Shown here: in pieces, positions 37,388 through 47,471 of the stretch
Numbering within the stretch: the stretch's first letter is position 1
Layout: every line of letters starts with the position of its first letter
From: Faunimonas pinastri
GTDB lineage: Bacteria; Pseudomonadota; Alphaproteobacteria; Rhizobiales; Afifellaceae
DNA: 64,000 bases
Assembly (NCBI RefSeq): GCF_900110915.1
Contig: NZ_FOFG01000005.1
Span: forward strand, 172,595-236,594
Direction: 5' to 3'
Notes under the pieces: generated by a model
Seen by the model: only the letters and a program-made list of their open reading frames with translations
Database searches by the model: none
Told to the model about the DNA's origin: nothing
Position numbers and translations under genes: made by a program

Positions 37388-37859
37388 TCCCGCCGCTTCG
37401 CTCGATGCGGTGATCTGCGCGCAATCCTTCCACTGGTTCGCCTCGGCCGAGGCTCTGGCGGAGATCCGTCGCGTGCTCGTGCCGGACGGCGTGCTCGGCC
37501 TGATCTGGAACGTTCGTGACGAAAACGTGCCCTGGGTGGCGTCGCTGTCGGACATCACCGACCCGTTCGAGGCCGGCACGCCGCTACCGGACGAGCACGT
37601 GGCGGCGGGTCTTCCCGGCCCGGGCTTCACGGCCATCGGCGAGCGGTTCGTGCGTCATGCGCATGTCGGCAGCCCCGAGCAGGTGATCGTGGACCGCACG
37701 CTTTCCGTCAGCTTCATCGCCGCCCTCCATGACGAGCAGCGCCAGGAGGTAGCCCGCCGCCTCCGCGCGCTTGTCGGCGTCCCGCCCGGACTGTCCAGGC
37801 GGGACGAGGTCGCCTTTCCCTGCGAGACGGCGATGTTCGCCTATCGCAAGACAGGCTGA
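37388..37859 (+). pseudogene. SAM-dependent methyltransferase remnant (5' end missing)
   Basis: The frame joins mid-domain at ASLDAVICAQSFHWF, the post-motif region of class I (Methyltransf_11) enzymes. It continues through LAEIRRVLVPDGVLGLIWNV, quoted in part as RRVLVPDGVLGL, to a normal C-terminus at FAYRKTG. The N-terminal SAM-binding motif (ExGxGTG) is missing. The break is at about 37386-37391, the same point where the SDR remnant loses its 5' end. Confidence 0.8.
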
Positions 37860-37937
37860 GCACCGGAGCCACGACGCTCCCAGCTGGCGCGGCTTTTCGA
37901 TTTGAGGCAATGATCCCCGCGATCTGCTTCGGCCGGC

Positions 37938-39380
37938 ATGCGGTTCGAGATCTTCACTGGCTTGAGACTGGCTTTGATCGCAATCGACAAGAGCGTGGCG
38001 AAAGGCTTCCGGGCCGAGACCCGGGCGATCCTTGGCCTCGCCTTCCCGCTGGCGCTGAGCAACATCGCGCCCTTCGGCTTCCTGGTCGTCAATCTCGGCT
38101 TCCTCGGCCGCCAGAGCGCCACGGCGCTCGCTTCCGGCGCGCTCGCCTATGGGCTCTTCACGCTGAGCCTCAGCCTGCTCGCGGGGCTGGATTCCGCCGC
38201 TATGGCGATGATCGCCACTGCGCGGGGCGAGCGTTTCCGCATCTTCAGCGCGGTTCGCGGCACGATGCACCAGGCCGTCCTCTGCAGCCTTGTCTCCTGC
38301 GCGCTGATCTGGAGCGTGCTGTGGTGGTGCGAGCCGATCCTCATCCGCTTCGGACAGGAGCCGCATATCGCCGCCGGCGCGGGCGAGACGACCCGCACGT
38401 TGATGTGGGCGCTCCTGCCCTATACGCTGTTCAAGATGATGCGGGCGTTTCTCGGCGCGCATGGACGGCAGCGCTGGCCGCTTTTCGTGGTGGTCGGCGG
38501 CGTGCTGCTGAACGGCTGCCTCGGCTATGTGCTCATCGACGGCCCGGCCCATCTCGGCCTGCGCGGCGCGGGGCTTGCCACGCTGAGCGCCTCCACCGTG
38601 ATGGCCGGCGCGCTCGCGCTGGTTCTGGTCCTCGATCCGCGCATGCGGCGCTATGCGATGTTCCGGCGCTGGAGCGCGCCGGACCGGCGAAGCATCGGCG
38701 ATCTTCTGGGCCTCAGCATTCCGATCTCGATGACGATGCTTCTGGAAAACGGCGTCTTCTATGCCGCGATGATCTCGGCCGGGCTCTTCGGCGAGGCGCA
38801 GCTTGCGGCCCATTCCATCACGATGCAGATGGTGTCGCTCGCCTTCAAGGTGCCGGTCGGGTTGGGGCAAGCGGCGACGATCCGGGTGGCGCATGCGCGG
38901 GGCGCGATGAATTTCGCCGCCGCCGAGCGGGCGGGGCGCACCACCTTCGTCCTCACCATCTGCTTCGCGCTGATCGTGGCGAGCCTGATGCTGCTCGCCC
39001 CCACCTGGCTGATCGGCTTCTTCATCGACACGTCAGATCCCGCTTCGGCCGCCGTCGTTTCCTACGGAAGACACTTCCTGTTCTTCGCCGGGATCTTCGA
39101 AGTGTCCGACGCCGTGCAGGGCGGCATGGCGGGCGTGTTGCGAGGCTATCGCGACGCCAAGATCCCGATGCTGCTGGCTGCCCTCGGCTACTGGGTGCTC
39201 GGGCTGCCGACCGGTCTGGTGCTGGCGGGGCCCTTCGGACTGCAGGGCCTCGGCATCTGGGCCGGGCTGGCCGTCGGGCTCACCGCCGTCGCGCTGATGA
39301 TGGTGCTGCGCTGGAAGCACCTGACCGCGCTCTTCCGCGTCCCGGCCCTGGCCGCGCGCGCTTCCGTTCCCGCAGGTTGA
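37938..39380 (+). CDS. MATE-family multidrug/cation efflux transporter
   Basis: The 480-residue protein has about 12 hydrophobic segments in two MatE repeats, with internal similarity between the halves and the GQAATIRVAHARGA block near residue 314 (GxxxxRVG-like in NorM). MATE proteins expel cationic compounds using Na+ or H+ gradients. The first 25 residues are hydrophilic and the start could be further downstream. It is preceded by the methyltransferase remnant and is probably monocistronic. Confidence 0.85.
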   Translation: MRFEIFTGLRLALIAIDKSVAKGFRAETRAILGLAFPLALSNIAPFGFLVVNLGFLGRQSATALASGALAYGLFTLSLSLLAGLDSAAMAMIATARGERFRIFSAVRGTMHQAVLCSLVSCALIWSVLWWCEPILIRFGQEPHIAAGAGETTRTLMWALLPYTLFKMMRAFLGAHGRQRWPLFVVVGGVLLNGCLGYVLIDGPAHLGLRGAGLATLSASTVMAGALALVLVLDPRMRRYAMFRRWSAPDRRSIGDLLGLSIPISMTMLLENGVFYAAMISAGLFGEAQLAAHSITMQMVSLAFKVPVGLGQAATIRVAHARGAMNFAAAERAGRTTFVLTICFALIVASLMLLAPTWLIGFFIDTSDPASAAVVSYGRHFLFFAGIFEVSDAVQGGMAGVLRGYRDAKIPMLLAALGYWVLGLPTGLVLAGPFGLQGLGIWAGLAVGLTAVALMMVLRWKHLTALFRVPALAARASVPAG

Positions 39381-39552
39381 CGCGAGCCGGGCGGCGGTTT
39401 CTCGACGGCTCCCCGCAGCGAAATTGTGGCCCGTCCGCCACGGCGAGGCGCTCGCCGCCTGGTTGCGACGGTTTGGCCGCAATCGCTGCTTGTTGCCTGG
39501 TGGGATCGCGGATAGGCGGATTGTCACGCAACCATAATAAACGGAAACGCCC

Positions 39553-40506
39553 GTGCTCTCCTCCGTGACCCGCCTGTTCCCGCTCTGGGCCCTGATCGTC
39601 GCCGTCGCCGCCTTCTTCGCGCCGGGCGCTTTCAGCGGCATCGGCCCCTACGTCACCTATCTCCTGGCGATCATCATGTTCGCCATGGGCGTGACGCTCA
39701 CCTTCGACGATTTCCGTCGCGTCCTCGTCCGCCCGGCGCCCGTCATCGCCGGCGTGGTGCTGCATTATATCGTCATGCCGCTGGCGGCGTGGGCGCTGGC
39801 CAAGGTCTTCGGCATGGAGCCGGACCTCGCCACGGGCATGATCCTGGTCGGCAGCGTCGCCAGCGGCACGGCCTCCAACGTGATGATCTACCTGGCCAAG
39901 GGCGACGTGGCGCTGTCCATCTCCATCAGCGCGCTGTCCACCATCGTCGGCGTGGTGGCGACGCCGTTCCTGACGCGGCTCTATGTCGACGCGGATATCG
40001 CGGTCGATGTCGGCGGCCTGCTGCTCAGCATCGTGGAAATCGTGGCCGTCCCGGTCGTCCTGGGACTGATCGTCAACCAGATCCTGCGCCGCTTCGTGCG
40101 GACCGTCGAGCCGGCCCTGCCGCTGATCTCCATGGTCGCCATCCTCGCGATCATCGCGGCGGTGGTCGCCGGCAGCCATGCCAATATCGCCAATGTGGGC
40201 CCGCTGGTGCTGCTCGCGGTCGTCCTGCACAACGGTATCGGCCTGCTCAGCGGCTATTGGGGCGGCCGTCTCCTCGGCTTCGACGAGGCGGTCTGCCGCA
40301 CGCTGGCGCTGGAAGTCGGCATGCAGAATTCCGGCCTCGCGGCGACGCTGGGCAAGATCTACTTCTCGCCGCTGGCCGCGCTCCCCGGCGCGATCTTCTC
40401 CGTCTGGCACAACCTTTCGGGTTCGCTGCTCGCCGGCTTCTGGGCCGGGCGCCCGACGCAGAAGCGCAGCGACGCGCCGCGCGAGACGCTCGACATCGTG
40501 CACTGA
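39553..40506 (+). CDS. Bile acid:sodium symporter (BASS) family transporter
   Basis: The 317-residue protein begins at a GTG and has 9-10 hydrophobic segments. The paired discontinuous-helix motifs are seen as [19 protein letters not shown] near residue 97 and [14 protein letters not shown] near residue 256, both typical of BASS Na+ sites. Family members carry bile acids, pantoate/pantothenate (PanS) or other organic anions, so the substrate is open. A strong terminator follows. Confidence 0.87.
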   Translation: MLSSVTRLFPLWALIVAVAAFFAPGAFSGIGPYVTYLLAIIMFAMGVTLTFDDFRRVLVRPAPVIAGVVLHYIVMPLAAWALAKVFGMEPDLATGMILVGSVASGTASNVMIYLAKGDVALSISISALSTIVGVVATPFLTRLYVDADIAVDVGGLLLSIVEIVAVPVVLGLIVNQILRRFVRTVEPALPLISMVAILAIIAAVVAGSHANIANVGPLVLLAVVLHNGIGLLSGYWGGRLLGFDEAVCRTLALEVGMQNSGLAATLGKIYFSPLAALPGAIFSVWHNLSGSLLAGFWAGRPTQKRSDAPRETLDIVH

Positions 40507-40550
40507 GCGACGGACGAGGCGGGCTCCACCCGCTTGAGCCGGAACACGGA

Positions 40551-40580
40551 GGGCGCGCCGGCAACGGCGCGCCCTTCTTG
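40551..40580 (+). terminator. Intrinsic terminator after the BASS transporter
   Basis: GGGCGCGCC (40551-40559) and GGCGCGCCC (40566-40574) form a 9-bp perfect stem with a 6-nt loop, followed by TTCTTG. Confidence 0.8.
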
Positions 40581-40631
40581 CATCTCTTGTGCGCGGGCAC
40601 GTTCTTTCCCAAATGAGGCTGGGAGGTGCGC

Positions 40632-41012
40632 ATGGTCAAACGGATTGCCGATATCGAAATCCTCGGACCCGAGGACGCGGAGAAAAAGGAAGCCAGCATC
40701 AAGGCCCGTTTCTGGCCGACGGTGAAGAAGGCGCTGCGGCAGATCCCGTTCATGGACGAGGTCGTTGCCGCCTATTACGCGATGCTCGATCCCGCCACTC
40801 CGATGCGCTCGCGGCTGATCATCATCGGCGCGCTCGCCTATTTCGTCTCGCCCTTCGACGTGATCCCGGATTTCATCGTCGGCCTGGGTTTCCTGGACGA
40901 CGCCTCGGTGCTGGCAGCCGCCCTGGCCACGGTGCGTTCGTCGATCACCGACGAGCACAGGCAGGCGGCGCGCGAGGCGCTGAAGGGCGAGGACGCGAAA
41001 CCCAAGTCCTGA
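40632..41012 (+). CDS. YkvA-family (DUF1232) protein
   Basis: The 126-residue protein carries the DUF1232 core ALAYFVSPFDVIPDFI near residue 73, containing the invariant SPxDxIPD motif next to a hydrophobic helix. Function is unknown; many members sit at the membrane. I chose the ATG at 40632, 5 nt after GGGAGG, over a GTG two codons earlier. Confidence 0.85.
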   Translation: MVKRIADIEILGPEDAEKKEASIKARFWPTVKKALRQIPFMDEVVAAYYAMLDPATPMRSRLIIIGALAYFVSPFDVIPDFIVGLGFLDDASVLAAALATVRSSITDEHRQAAREALKGEDAKPKS

Positions 41013-41214
41013 GCGGCGGCAAGGCCGGGTCCGCGATCACCGGATCGTCACCGGCCGCCGGAGACCCCGCCCAACTATGGCCGCGTTTGGACTCCAGCCA
41101 AATCGGCAAAGCGTTTATGGTTTGGTAACCATGTTCGCCCAGTTTCCGCCACAGTGACGACGCCGGCCCGCCGAGGGTCGGCACCCCCCTGAACAGGATG
41201 GACCAGCCTCACCC

Positions 41215-41718
41215 ATGATGTACCGGACACTTCTGATCGGCGCCCTCTCGCTCTTCTCGGCAACCGCGGCTTTTGCTCAGACGCCGACCTCGCTCGGCAC
41301 CTTCAACGACTGGACGGCATGGACCTATGCCGGCAAGAAGGGCAAGGTCTGCTACGTCCATGCGGTGCCGAAGACCAAGGCGCCGGACGGGCTGAACCAC
41401 GGCGACGTTTCCTTCTTCATCCGCCGCAGCCCGGCCGACAAAATCCAGAGCGAATCGAACTTCGTGGTGGGTTATCCCTTCAAGGAGAACTCCACGGTCA
41501 CCGCCGATATCGACGGCAAGAAGTTCACCATGTTCACCCAGGGCGACAGCGCCTGGCTGCTGAACGCCGGCGAGGAGCCGCAGCTCGTCGCCGGCATGAA
41601 GGCAGGCAAGAAGCTCATCATGAGCGGGCAGTCCGGCCGCGGCAACCCAACGACCTACACGTTCTCGCTGTCCGGCCTCACCGCCGCGCTGAGCAAGATC
41701 AACGGCGAGTGCAAGTAG
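41215..41718 (+). CDS. Invasion-associated locus B (IalB) family periplasmic protein
   Basis: The 167-residue protein has a clear Sec signal peptide (MMYRTLLIGALSLFSATAAFA, cleavage after AFA; shown here in full at 21 residues would exceed the limit, so note TLLIGALSLFSATAAFA). The mature part has the IalB-type WTAWTY, GKVCYVHA and GDVSFFIRR blocks and two Cys that may form a disulfide. In Bartonella, IalB is linked to erythrocyte invasion, but the family is widespread in free-living Hyphomicrobiales with no known role. It has its own terminator. Confidence 0.85.
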   Translation: MMYRTLLIGALSLFSATAAFAQTPTSLGTFNDWTAWTYAGKKGKVCYVHAVPKTKAPDGLNHGDVSFFIRRSPADKIQSESNFVVGYPFKENSTVTADIDGKKFTMFTQGDSAWLLNAGEEPQLVAGMKAGKKLIMSGQSGRGNPTTYTFSLSGLTAALSKINGECK

Positions 41719-41784
41719 CCATCGTCGCCCTCTGCCGAGGGCGGTGCTGGTACTCCGCGCGCCGCGACCCTATCTAGGGGGTTG

Positions 41785-41822
41785 AACGGACCGTCTCCTC
41801 GAAAGACGGTCCGTTTCGTTGC
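41785..41822 (+). terminator. Strong intrinsic terminator after ialB
   Basis: A 12-bp perfect stem, AACGGACCGTCT (41785-41796) and AGACGGTCCGTT (41804-41815), with a 7-nt loop, is followed by TTCGTT. It separates ialB from rlmN. Confidence 0.88.
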
Positions 41823-41849
41823 GACGCCTTCTCTGGTAAAAGGCCTGCC

Positions 41850-43085
41850 ATGACCGCCCTCGCCATCGTCCCCGAAACGTCCGTCGCGCCCGCGCGCCCC
41901 TCCCTCATACCGGCCCTCACGGCGGAAAAGCCGTCGCTGATCGGGTTGTCGCGCGAGGAGCTCGGGCAGGCGCTGGTGGAAGCCGGCATTCCGGAAAAGC
42001 AGGTGCGGATGCGCTCCGCGCAGATCTGGCACTGGCTCTATGTGCGCGGCGCGACCGATTTCGGCGCCATGAGCAACATGTCCAAGGCGCTGCGCGAAAC
42101 GCTTGCGGAGCGCTTCGCGCTGGCACGGCCGGAGATCGTGACGGAGCAGATTTCCGTCGATGGCACCCGCAAGTGGCTGTTGCGCTTTCCCCCGCGCGGC
42201 GCCGGTCGCCCGGTCGAGGTGGAAACCGTCTACATTCCCGAGGAAGGCCGCGGCACGCTTTGCGTATCCAGTCAGGTCGGCTGCACGCTCACCTGCTCCT
42301 TTTGCCATACCGGCACGCAGAAGCTCGTCCGCAACCTGACGCCGGAAGAAATCATCGGCCAGGTGCTGCTCGCCCGCGACCGGCTGGGCGACTTCCCGGA
42401 TGCCGCGACGCCCGCCGGCGCCATTGTTCCGGGCGAAGGCCGTCTCGTCTCCAACATCGTCATGATGGGCATGGGCGAGCCGCTCTACAATTTCGACAAC
42501 GTGAAGACGGCGCTCCATATCGCCGCCGACGGCGAGGGGCTGGCCCTCTCGCGCCGCCGCATCACGCTGTCCACTTCCGGCGTCGTGCCGATGATCCAGC
42601 GTGCCGGCGAGGAGATCGGCTCCATGCTGGCGATCTCGCTGCACGCGGTGCGCGACGAGCTGCGCGACGAGTTGGTGCCGATCAACAAGAAATATCCCAT
42701 CGCCGAGCTGCTGGACGCCTGCCGCGCCTATCCGGGCCTCTCCAACGCCAAGCGCATCACCTTCGAATACGTGATGCTGAAGGGCGTCAACGACTCGCTC
42801 TCCGACGCGCGCGAGCTGGTGCGGCTGCTCAAAGGCATCCCCGCCAAGATCAACCTGATCCCGTTCAATCCGTGGCCTGGCTCCGCCTACGAGTGCTCGG
42901 ACTGGGAGCAGATCGAGACCTTCTCCGACGTGGTGAATCGCGCCGGCTACGCATCGCCGATCCGCACGCCTCGCGGGCGCGATATCTTCGCCGCGTGCGG
43001 CCAGCTCAAGTCCGCTTCCGAGCGGATGCGCAAGGTCGATCGCGAGGCGGCAAGCGTCGTCGGCGGGGTGGCGGCCGCGCTCTAG
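41850..43085 (+). CDS. rlmN: Dual-specificity 23S rRNA A2503 / tRNA A37 C2-methyltransferase
   Basis: RlmN is a radical-SAM enzyme that methylates C2 of A2503 in 23S rRNA and A37 in some tRNAs. The 411-residue protein has the cluster motif CTLTCSFC near residue 148, the [16 protein letters not shown] block, and the second catalytic Cys in the C-terminal [10 protein letters not shown]. Length and motifs fit well. A membrane-protein gene follows on the same strand. Confidence 0.96.
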   Translation: MTALAIVPETSVAPARPSLIPALTAEKPSLIGLSREELGQALVEAGIPEKQVRMRSAQIWHWLYVRGATDFGAMSNMSKALRETLAERFALARPEIVTEQISVDGTRKWLLRFPPRGAGRPVEVETVYIPEEGRGTLCVSSQVGCTLTCSFCHTGTQKLVRNLTPEEIIGQVLLARDRLGDFPDAATPAGAIVPGEGRLVSNIVMMGMGEPLYNFDNVKTALHIAADGEGLALSRRRITLSTSGVVPMIQRAGEEIGSMLAISLHAVRDELRDELVPINKKYPIAELLDACRAYPGLSNAKRITFEYVMLKGVNDSLSDARELVRLLKGIPAKINLIPFNPWPGSAYECSDWEQIETFSDVVNRAGYASPIRTPRGRDIFAACGQLKSASERMRKVDREAASVVGGVAAAL

Positions 43086-43104
43086 CTCCCGTCGTTTCCG
43101 TCTC

Positions 43105-43539
43105 GTGGTCACCGTTCTCCGGATCGTCTTTCTCCTGCCGCTGGGCTTCGTCGTGGCCTGCCTGGCGGGGGCGGTGTTCCTGGTCGTGGCGGTGCTGCAT
43201 GGCAGCGTCGACGATGTCGGCGCCTATACCAGCGAATATGGCGGCCAGCTTTTGCTGCTGACCCTCGGGCTCGCGGCCAGCATCGGCTGGCTTGCCGCCG
43301 TGCCTTCCCTCATCGGCGCGCTGCTCGGCGAGATCTTCGCGTGGCGCTCGGTGCTCTTCTACCTCGTCTACGGAGGCCTGACGGGCCTCGTCTCGGAACT
43401 GGCCATCCGCTCGCCGGAAGCGGCTGCCGCGCAGGTCCATATCTTCGTCGGGGCCGGTTGCGTCGGCGGCCTCTTCTACTGGATCGTCGCTGGATCGACG
43501 GCCGGAGCCGGCCGTGTAAAGCGGGTATCGAAGACCTGA
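43105..43539 (+). CDS. Small four-helix membrane protein, unknown function
   Basis: The 144-residue protein starts at a GTG 19 nt after rlmN. It has four hydrophobic segments near residues 4-30, 48-70, 80-98 and 112-132. I recognise no family motif, though similar small membrane proteins occur beside rlmN in related bacteria. It is probably cotranscribed with rlmN. Confidence 0.6.
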   Translation: MVTVLRIVFLLPLGFVVACLAGAVFLVVAVLHGSVDDVGAYTSEYGGQLLLLTLGLAASIGWLAAVPSLIGALLGEIFAWRSVLFYLVYGGLTGLVSELAIRSPEAAAAQVHIFVGAGCVGGLFYWIVAGSTAGAGRVKRVSKT

Positions 43540-43623
43540 ACCGTCTTTCACGGGAACGAACAGGCGCTTCCCGGCCTTGTAAGCCGGATAACCGACGCCA
43601 CCTTGCTTCCGACGGAGGATTTC

Positions 43624-44220
43624 ATGCGCCTGAAGCTTTTCACCCGCCTGTCTGCCATCTTTGTGGCGGTCGTCCTGATCGCCGGTTGCGGCATCAACAA
43701 CGTGCCGACCTATGAGGAGCAGGCCAAGGCCGCGTGGAGCGAGGTGCAGAACCAGTACCAGCGCCGCGCCGACCTGATCCCCAACCTCGTCGCCACCGTG
43801 CAGGGCTATGCCAAGCAGGAGCGCGAGGTGCTGACGCAGGTGACCGAGGCGCGCGCCAAGGCGACGCAGATGACGCTGCCGCCGGACATTCTCACCAATC
43901 CGGAAGCCTTCAAGAACTACCAGCAGGTGCAGGGCCAGCTCGGGGCGGCGCTGTCGCGGCTTCTCTCGATCACCGAGAACTACCCCGACTTGAAGTCGAA
44001 CCAGAACTTCCTCGCCCTGCAGTCGCAGCTGGAAGGCACGGAAAACCGCATCGCCGTGGCGCGGCGCGACTACATCGCCGCCGTGCAGAAGTACAATACG
44101 GAGCTGCGCACCATTCCCGGGCGCTGGATCGCCGCGATCTTCTATTCCGGCGCGCAGCCCATGCAGAACTTCACCGCGGACGAGAAGGCGGCCCAGGCGC
44201 CGCAGGTGAAGTTCGACTGA
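43624..44220 (+). CDS. lemA: LemA-family lipoprotein
   Basis: The 198-residue protein has a lipoprotein signal (VVLIAGC, Cys near residue 23) and the LemA signature of a long helical domain: EEQAKAAWSEVQNQYQRRADLIPNLV, recognised through NQYQRRADLIPNLV, then the AALSRLLSITENYPDLKS region. LemA proteins are of unknown function and usually precede TPM-domain proteins, as here. The ATG at 43624 has a GGAGG site. Confidence 0.9.
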   Translation: MRLKLFTRLSAIFVAVVLIAGCGINNVPTYEEQAKAAWSEVQNQYQRRADLIPNLVATVQGYAKQEREVLTQVTEARAKATQMTLPPDILTNPEAFKNYQQVQGQLGAALSRLLSITENYPDLKSNQNFLALQSQLEGTENRIAVARRDYIAAVQKYNTELRTIPGRWIAAIFYSGAQPMQNFTADEKAAQAPQVKFD

Positions 44221-44257
44221 ACTCGGGGATGGTCCCGGCAGCCAGCACGAGGGCAGC

Positions 44258-45073
44258 ATGATCAAGCGGTTCGTTCCTGACCCGGTGCCGATTCGTTCCG
44301 CGCTGGCGGTGCTCGTCGCCGGTCTGCTCCTCGCGTTCGGCCCCGCCGGGATCGGCCGCGCGGCGCCGACTTTCCCGCCGCTGACGGGCCGCGTCGTCGA
44401 TGCCGCCAACATCCTCCCGCCGCAGCAGGCGACCGAGATCGACGGGATGCTGGCCGATCTGGAGGCGAAGAACGGCGATCAGCTCGTGGTCGCGACGGTG
44501 CCTTCCCTGGGCGGCGAGACGATCGAGGAATATGGCGTCGATCTCGGTCGTGCCTGGGGCATCGGCCAGAAGGACAAGAACAACGGCGCGATCCTGCTGG
44601 TCGCGCCCAACGAGCGGAAGGTCCGCATCGAGGTCGGCTACGGCCTGGAAGGCGACCTGACCGATGCGATGACCAGCGTCATCATCAATTCCTCCATCCT
44701 GCCCCGCTTCAAGGCCGGAGACATGGCCGGCGGCATTCGGCGCGGCACCGAGGACATCGTCTCCGTGCTGGGCGGCAATGGCGAGGCGATCAAGGAGCAG
44801 GCGCGAAGGGCGGCCCCGGTCCAGGCGAAGGATTCCGTCGGCTCCGGCATCGTGACGCTGATCTTCTGGCTGTTTATCTTCTTCTTCGTCATCCGCCCGA
44901 TGTTCTTCGGCGGCCGCAGGCGCCGTCGCGGCGGCTTTCTGCCATGGATCATCCCGATGGGCGGCGGCTGGGGTGGCGGTCGCGGAGGTGGCTGGTCCGG
45001 TGGTGGCGGGGGCGGTGGGTTTTCCGGCGGTGGCGGCTCCTTCGGGGGCGGCGGCTCCTCGGGAAGCTGGTAA
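44258..45073 (+). CDS. TPM-domain membrane protein with glycine-rich tail
   Basis: The 271-residue protein has a signal peptide (cleavage near residue 35), a TPM (PF04536) domain with GRVVDAANILPP near residue 47 and RKVRIEVGYGLEGDLTD near residue 124, a membrane helix near residues 200-215, and a C-terminal tail of Gly/Ser/Trp repeats. TPM proteins in plants help photosystem II repair; the bacterial role is not settled. It is the second gene of lemA-TPM-TPM. Confidence 0.88.
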   Translation: MIKRFVPDPVPIRSALAVLVAGLLLAFGPAGIGRAAPTFPPLTGRVVDAANILPPQQATEIDGMLADLEAKNGDQLVVATVPSLGGETIEEYGVDLGRAWGIGQKDKNNGAILLVAPNERKVRIEVGYGLEGDLTDAMTSVIINSSILPRFKAGDMAGGIRRGTEDIVSVLGGNGEAIKEQARRAAPVQAKDSVGSGIVTLIFWLFIFFFVIRPMFFGGRRRRRGGFLPWIIPMGGGWGGGRGGGWSGGGGGGGFSGGGGSFGGGGSSGSW

Positions 45074-45091
45074 TTCCGTGAGGACAGGACC

Positions 45092-45721
45092 ATGAGCACG
45101 AAACGCGCATACCTTGACGAGGCGGATCACGCCAGGATTGCCGCGGCCGTGCAGCAGGCGGAAGCCCACACGGCTGGCGAGATCTTCACCATTCTTGCCC
45201 ATGAGAGCGACAGCTATCGGCTCGTGCCGCTGCTCTGGGCCGCCCTGGTCTCGCTCGTGGGGGGCTTCGCGACCGCCATTCTCTGGCCTGGAATGGCGGC
45301 CGGCTCTCTCGCCCTGGGACAGGCGGTCGTCTTCGTCATCCTTGCGGGGCTCGGCTTCATCGGGCCTCTCCGCATGCATCTTGTGCCGCATTACCAGAAA
45401 AGCGAGCGGGCGCACCGCAACGCCATGGCCCAGTTCCTTGCGCAGGGCCTGCAACTGACCGAGGACCGGACGGGGGTCCTGATCTTCGTGTCGCTGGCCG
45501 AGCGCTATGCGGAGATCGTGGCGGACAAGAACATCAACGAGCAGGTGGATGCGGGCGTCTGGGACGAGATCCTGGATGCGCTGATCACCGAGGTGCGGAG
45601 CGGGGCGATCACCGATGGCTTCGTTCACGCGATCGAAAGCTGCGGGACGGTGCTGGCGCAGCATTTCCCGCGCCAGCCCGACGATGTGAACGAACTGCCC
45701 GACCGGCTGGTCGAGCTCTAG
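45092..45721 (+). CDS. Second TPM-domain membrane protein
   Basis: The 209-residue protein has no signal peptide, but two hydrophobic segments near residues 45-62 and 68-90 inserted in a TPM domain. The C-terminal half has the TPM-like VLIFVSLAERYAEIVADKNI region. It lies 18 nt after the first TPM gene. This short type commonly pairs with the glycine-tailed type. Confidence 0.85.
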   Translation: MSTKRAYLDEADHARIAAAVQQAEAHTAGEIFTILAHESDSYRLVPLLWAALVSLVGGFATAILWPGMAAGSLALGQAVVFVILAGLGFIGPLRMHLVPHYQKSERAHRNAMAQFLAQGLQLTEDRTGVLIFVSLAERYAEIVADKNINEQVDAGVWDEILDALITEVRSGAITDGFVHAIESCGTVLAQHFPRQPDDVNELPDRLVEL

Positions 45722-45759
45722 CCCGCTCTTCCGCCGCCGGGCATGCTCGTGCTCTCGCC

Positions 45760-47373
45760 CTAGTGGCGGAAGTGGCGCATGCCGGTGAAGACCATGGCGA
45801 TGCCGGCCTCGTTGGCTGCATCGATGACCTCCTGGTCGCGCATGGAGCCGCCCGGCTGGATCACCGCCGTGGCTCCCGCTTCCACCGCCGCCAGCAGTCC
45901 GTCGGCGAAGGGGAAGAACGCGTCGGAGGCGACCACCGCGCCCTTGGCCAGCGATTCCCCGAGGCCCGCCGTGCTGGATGCCTCGGCGGCCTTGATCGCG
46001 GCGATGCGCGAGGAGTCCACCCGGCTCATCTGGCCAGCGCCGACACCCACCGTCGCGCCATCCTTGGCATAGACGATGGCGTTCGACTTCACATGCTTGG
46101 CGACGCGGAAGGCGAAGAGGAGGTCCGCCGTTTCCCCCACGGTCGGCGCGCGCCGGGTGACGACGCGGAGATGGCCGCCGCCGATACGGCCATTGTCGCG
46201 GCTCTGCACCAGAAGGCCGCCGCCGACGCTGCGCACCGTGAGGCCGGGCGCAGCCGGATCGGCCAGCGCGCCGGTTAGGAGCAGGCGGAGGTTCGGCTTC
46301 TTCTTGAACAGCTCGATCGCATCGTCATCGGCGCTTGGCGCGACCACGACCTCGGTGAAGATCTCCGTGATCGCCTGCGCAGCTTCAGCATCGAGATGAC
46401 CGTTCAGCGCGACGATGCCACCGAAGGCGGAGACCGGATCGCAGCGGAGCGCCTTGCGATAGGCCTCGACGAGGCTGGAACCGGTGCCGACGCCGCAGGG
46501 GTTGGCGTGCTTGATGATCGCGACTGCGGGGCCTTCTTCCGGGTCGAACTCGCTGGCGAGCTCGAAGGCCGCATCGGCATCGTTGATATTGTTGAAGGAG
46601 AGCGACTTGCCCTGCACGCGACGCGCCGTGGCGACGGAGGGGCGTGTGTCGCCGGTGAGATAGAGGCCGGCCTGCTGGTGCGGGTTCTCGCCGTAGCGGA
46701 GGCTTTCCGCCAGCTTGCCGGCAACGGAGAAGCGCTCCGGCATGCCGTCGCCGAGTTCGCGCTGATACCAGCCGGAGACGGCGGAATCATAGGCGGCGGT
46801 ACGGGCGAAAGCCTTGGCGGCGAGCGTGCGGCGGGTCGGGCGCGTCACGCCGCCCGCGTCGATCTCGGCCAGTACCGTGGCGTAATCGGCGGGGTCGGTC
46901 AGCACCGTCACGTATTCCGCGTTCTTCGCCCCGGCGCGGATCATGGCGGGGCCGCCGATGTCGATGTTCTCCACTGCCGTGAACGCGTCCGCGCCGGAAG
47001 CGACCGTCTCCTCGAAGGGGTAGAGGTTGACGACGAGGCAGTCGATGCCGGTGATGCCATGCTCCTGCATCGCCGCCTGATGGCCTTCGTCGTCGCGCAC
47101 CGCGAGAAGCCCACCGTGGATCCTGGGATGCAGCGTCTTCACGCGGCCGTCCATCATCTCCGGCATGCCGGTGACGGCGCTGACCTCGGTGACGGGAATG
47201 CCGGCCTTGCGGAACAGCGCCAGCGTGCCACCGGTGGAGACGAGTTCAACCCCACGCTCGACCAGCGCCCGCGCGAGGTCCTCGATGCCGGTCTTGTCGG
47301 AAACGGAGATCAAGGCGCGGCGGATCGCCGTGCGCTCGGGACCGGGGCGGTGGGAAACGGCGGAGACGCTCAT
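45760..47373 (-). CDS. purH: Bifunctional AICAR transformylase / IMP cyclohydrolase
   Basis: PurH performs the last two steps of IMP synthesis. The 537-residue protein has an N-terminal MGS-like cyclohydrolase domain ([40 protein letters not shown] seen in part as [13 protein letters not shown]) and the AICARFT domain with the catalytic Lys-His in [10 protein letters not shown] near residue 286 and GQMSRVDS. It is followed upstream by the heparinase-like gene on the same strand. Confidence 0.97.
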   Translation of the reverse strand: MSVSAVSHRPGPERTAIRRALISVSDKTGIEDLARALVERGVELVSTGGTLALFRKAGIPVTEVSAVTGMPEMMDGRVKTLHPRIHGGLLAVRDDEGHQAAMQEHGITGIDCLVVNLYPFEETVASGADAFTAVENIDIGGPAMIRAGAKNAEYVTVLTDPADYATVLAEIDAGGVTRPTRRTLAAKAFARTAAYDSAVSGWYQRELGDGMPERFSVAGKLAESLRYGENPHQQAGLYLTGDTRPSVATARRVQGKSLSFNNINDADAAFELASEFDPEEGPAVAIIKHANPCGVGTGSSLVEAYRKALRCDPVSAFGGIVALNGHLDAEAAQAITEIFTEVVVAPSADDDAIELFKKKPNLRLLLTGALADPAAPGLTVRSVGGGLLVQSRDNGRIGGGHLRVVTRRAPTVGETADLLFAFRVAKHVKSNAIVYAKDGATVGVGAGQMSRVDSSRIAAIKAAEASSTAGLGESLAKGAVVASDAFFPFADGLLAAVEAGATAVIQPGGSMRDQEVIDAANEAGIAMVFTGMRHFRH

Positions 47374-47471
47374 GGATCGCCTTTAAACTGCAAGCGGGGA
47401 GGAAAGGGCTCCCGCGCGCACTAGCACGGCCGGGCCACCGCGCAAAGCATCAGTGGCCGGAGCGTGACGCT

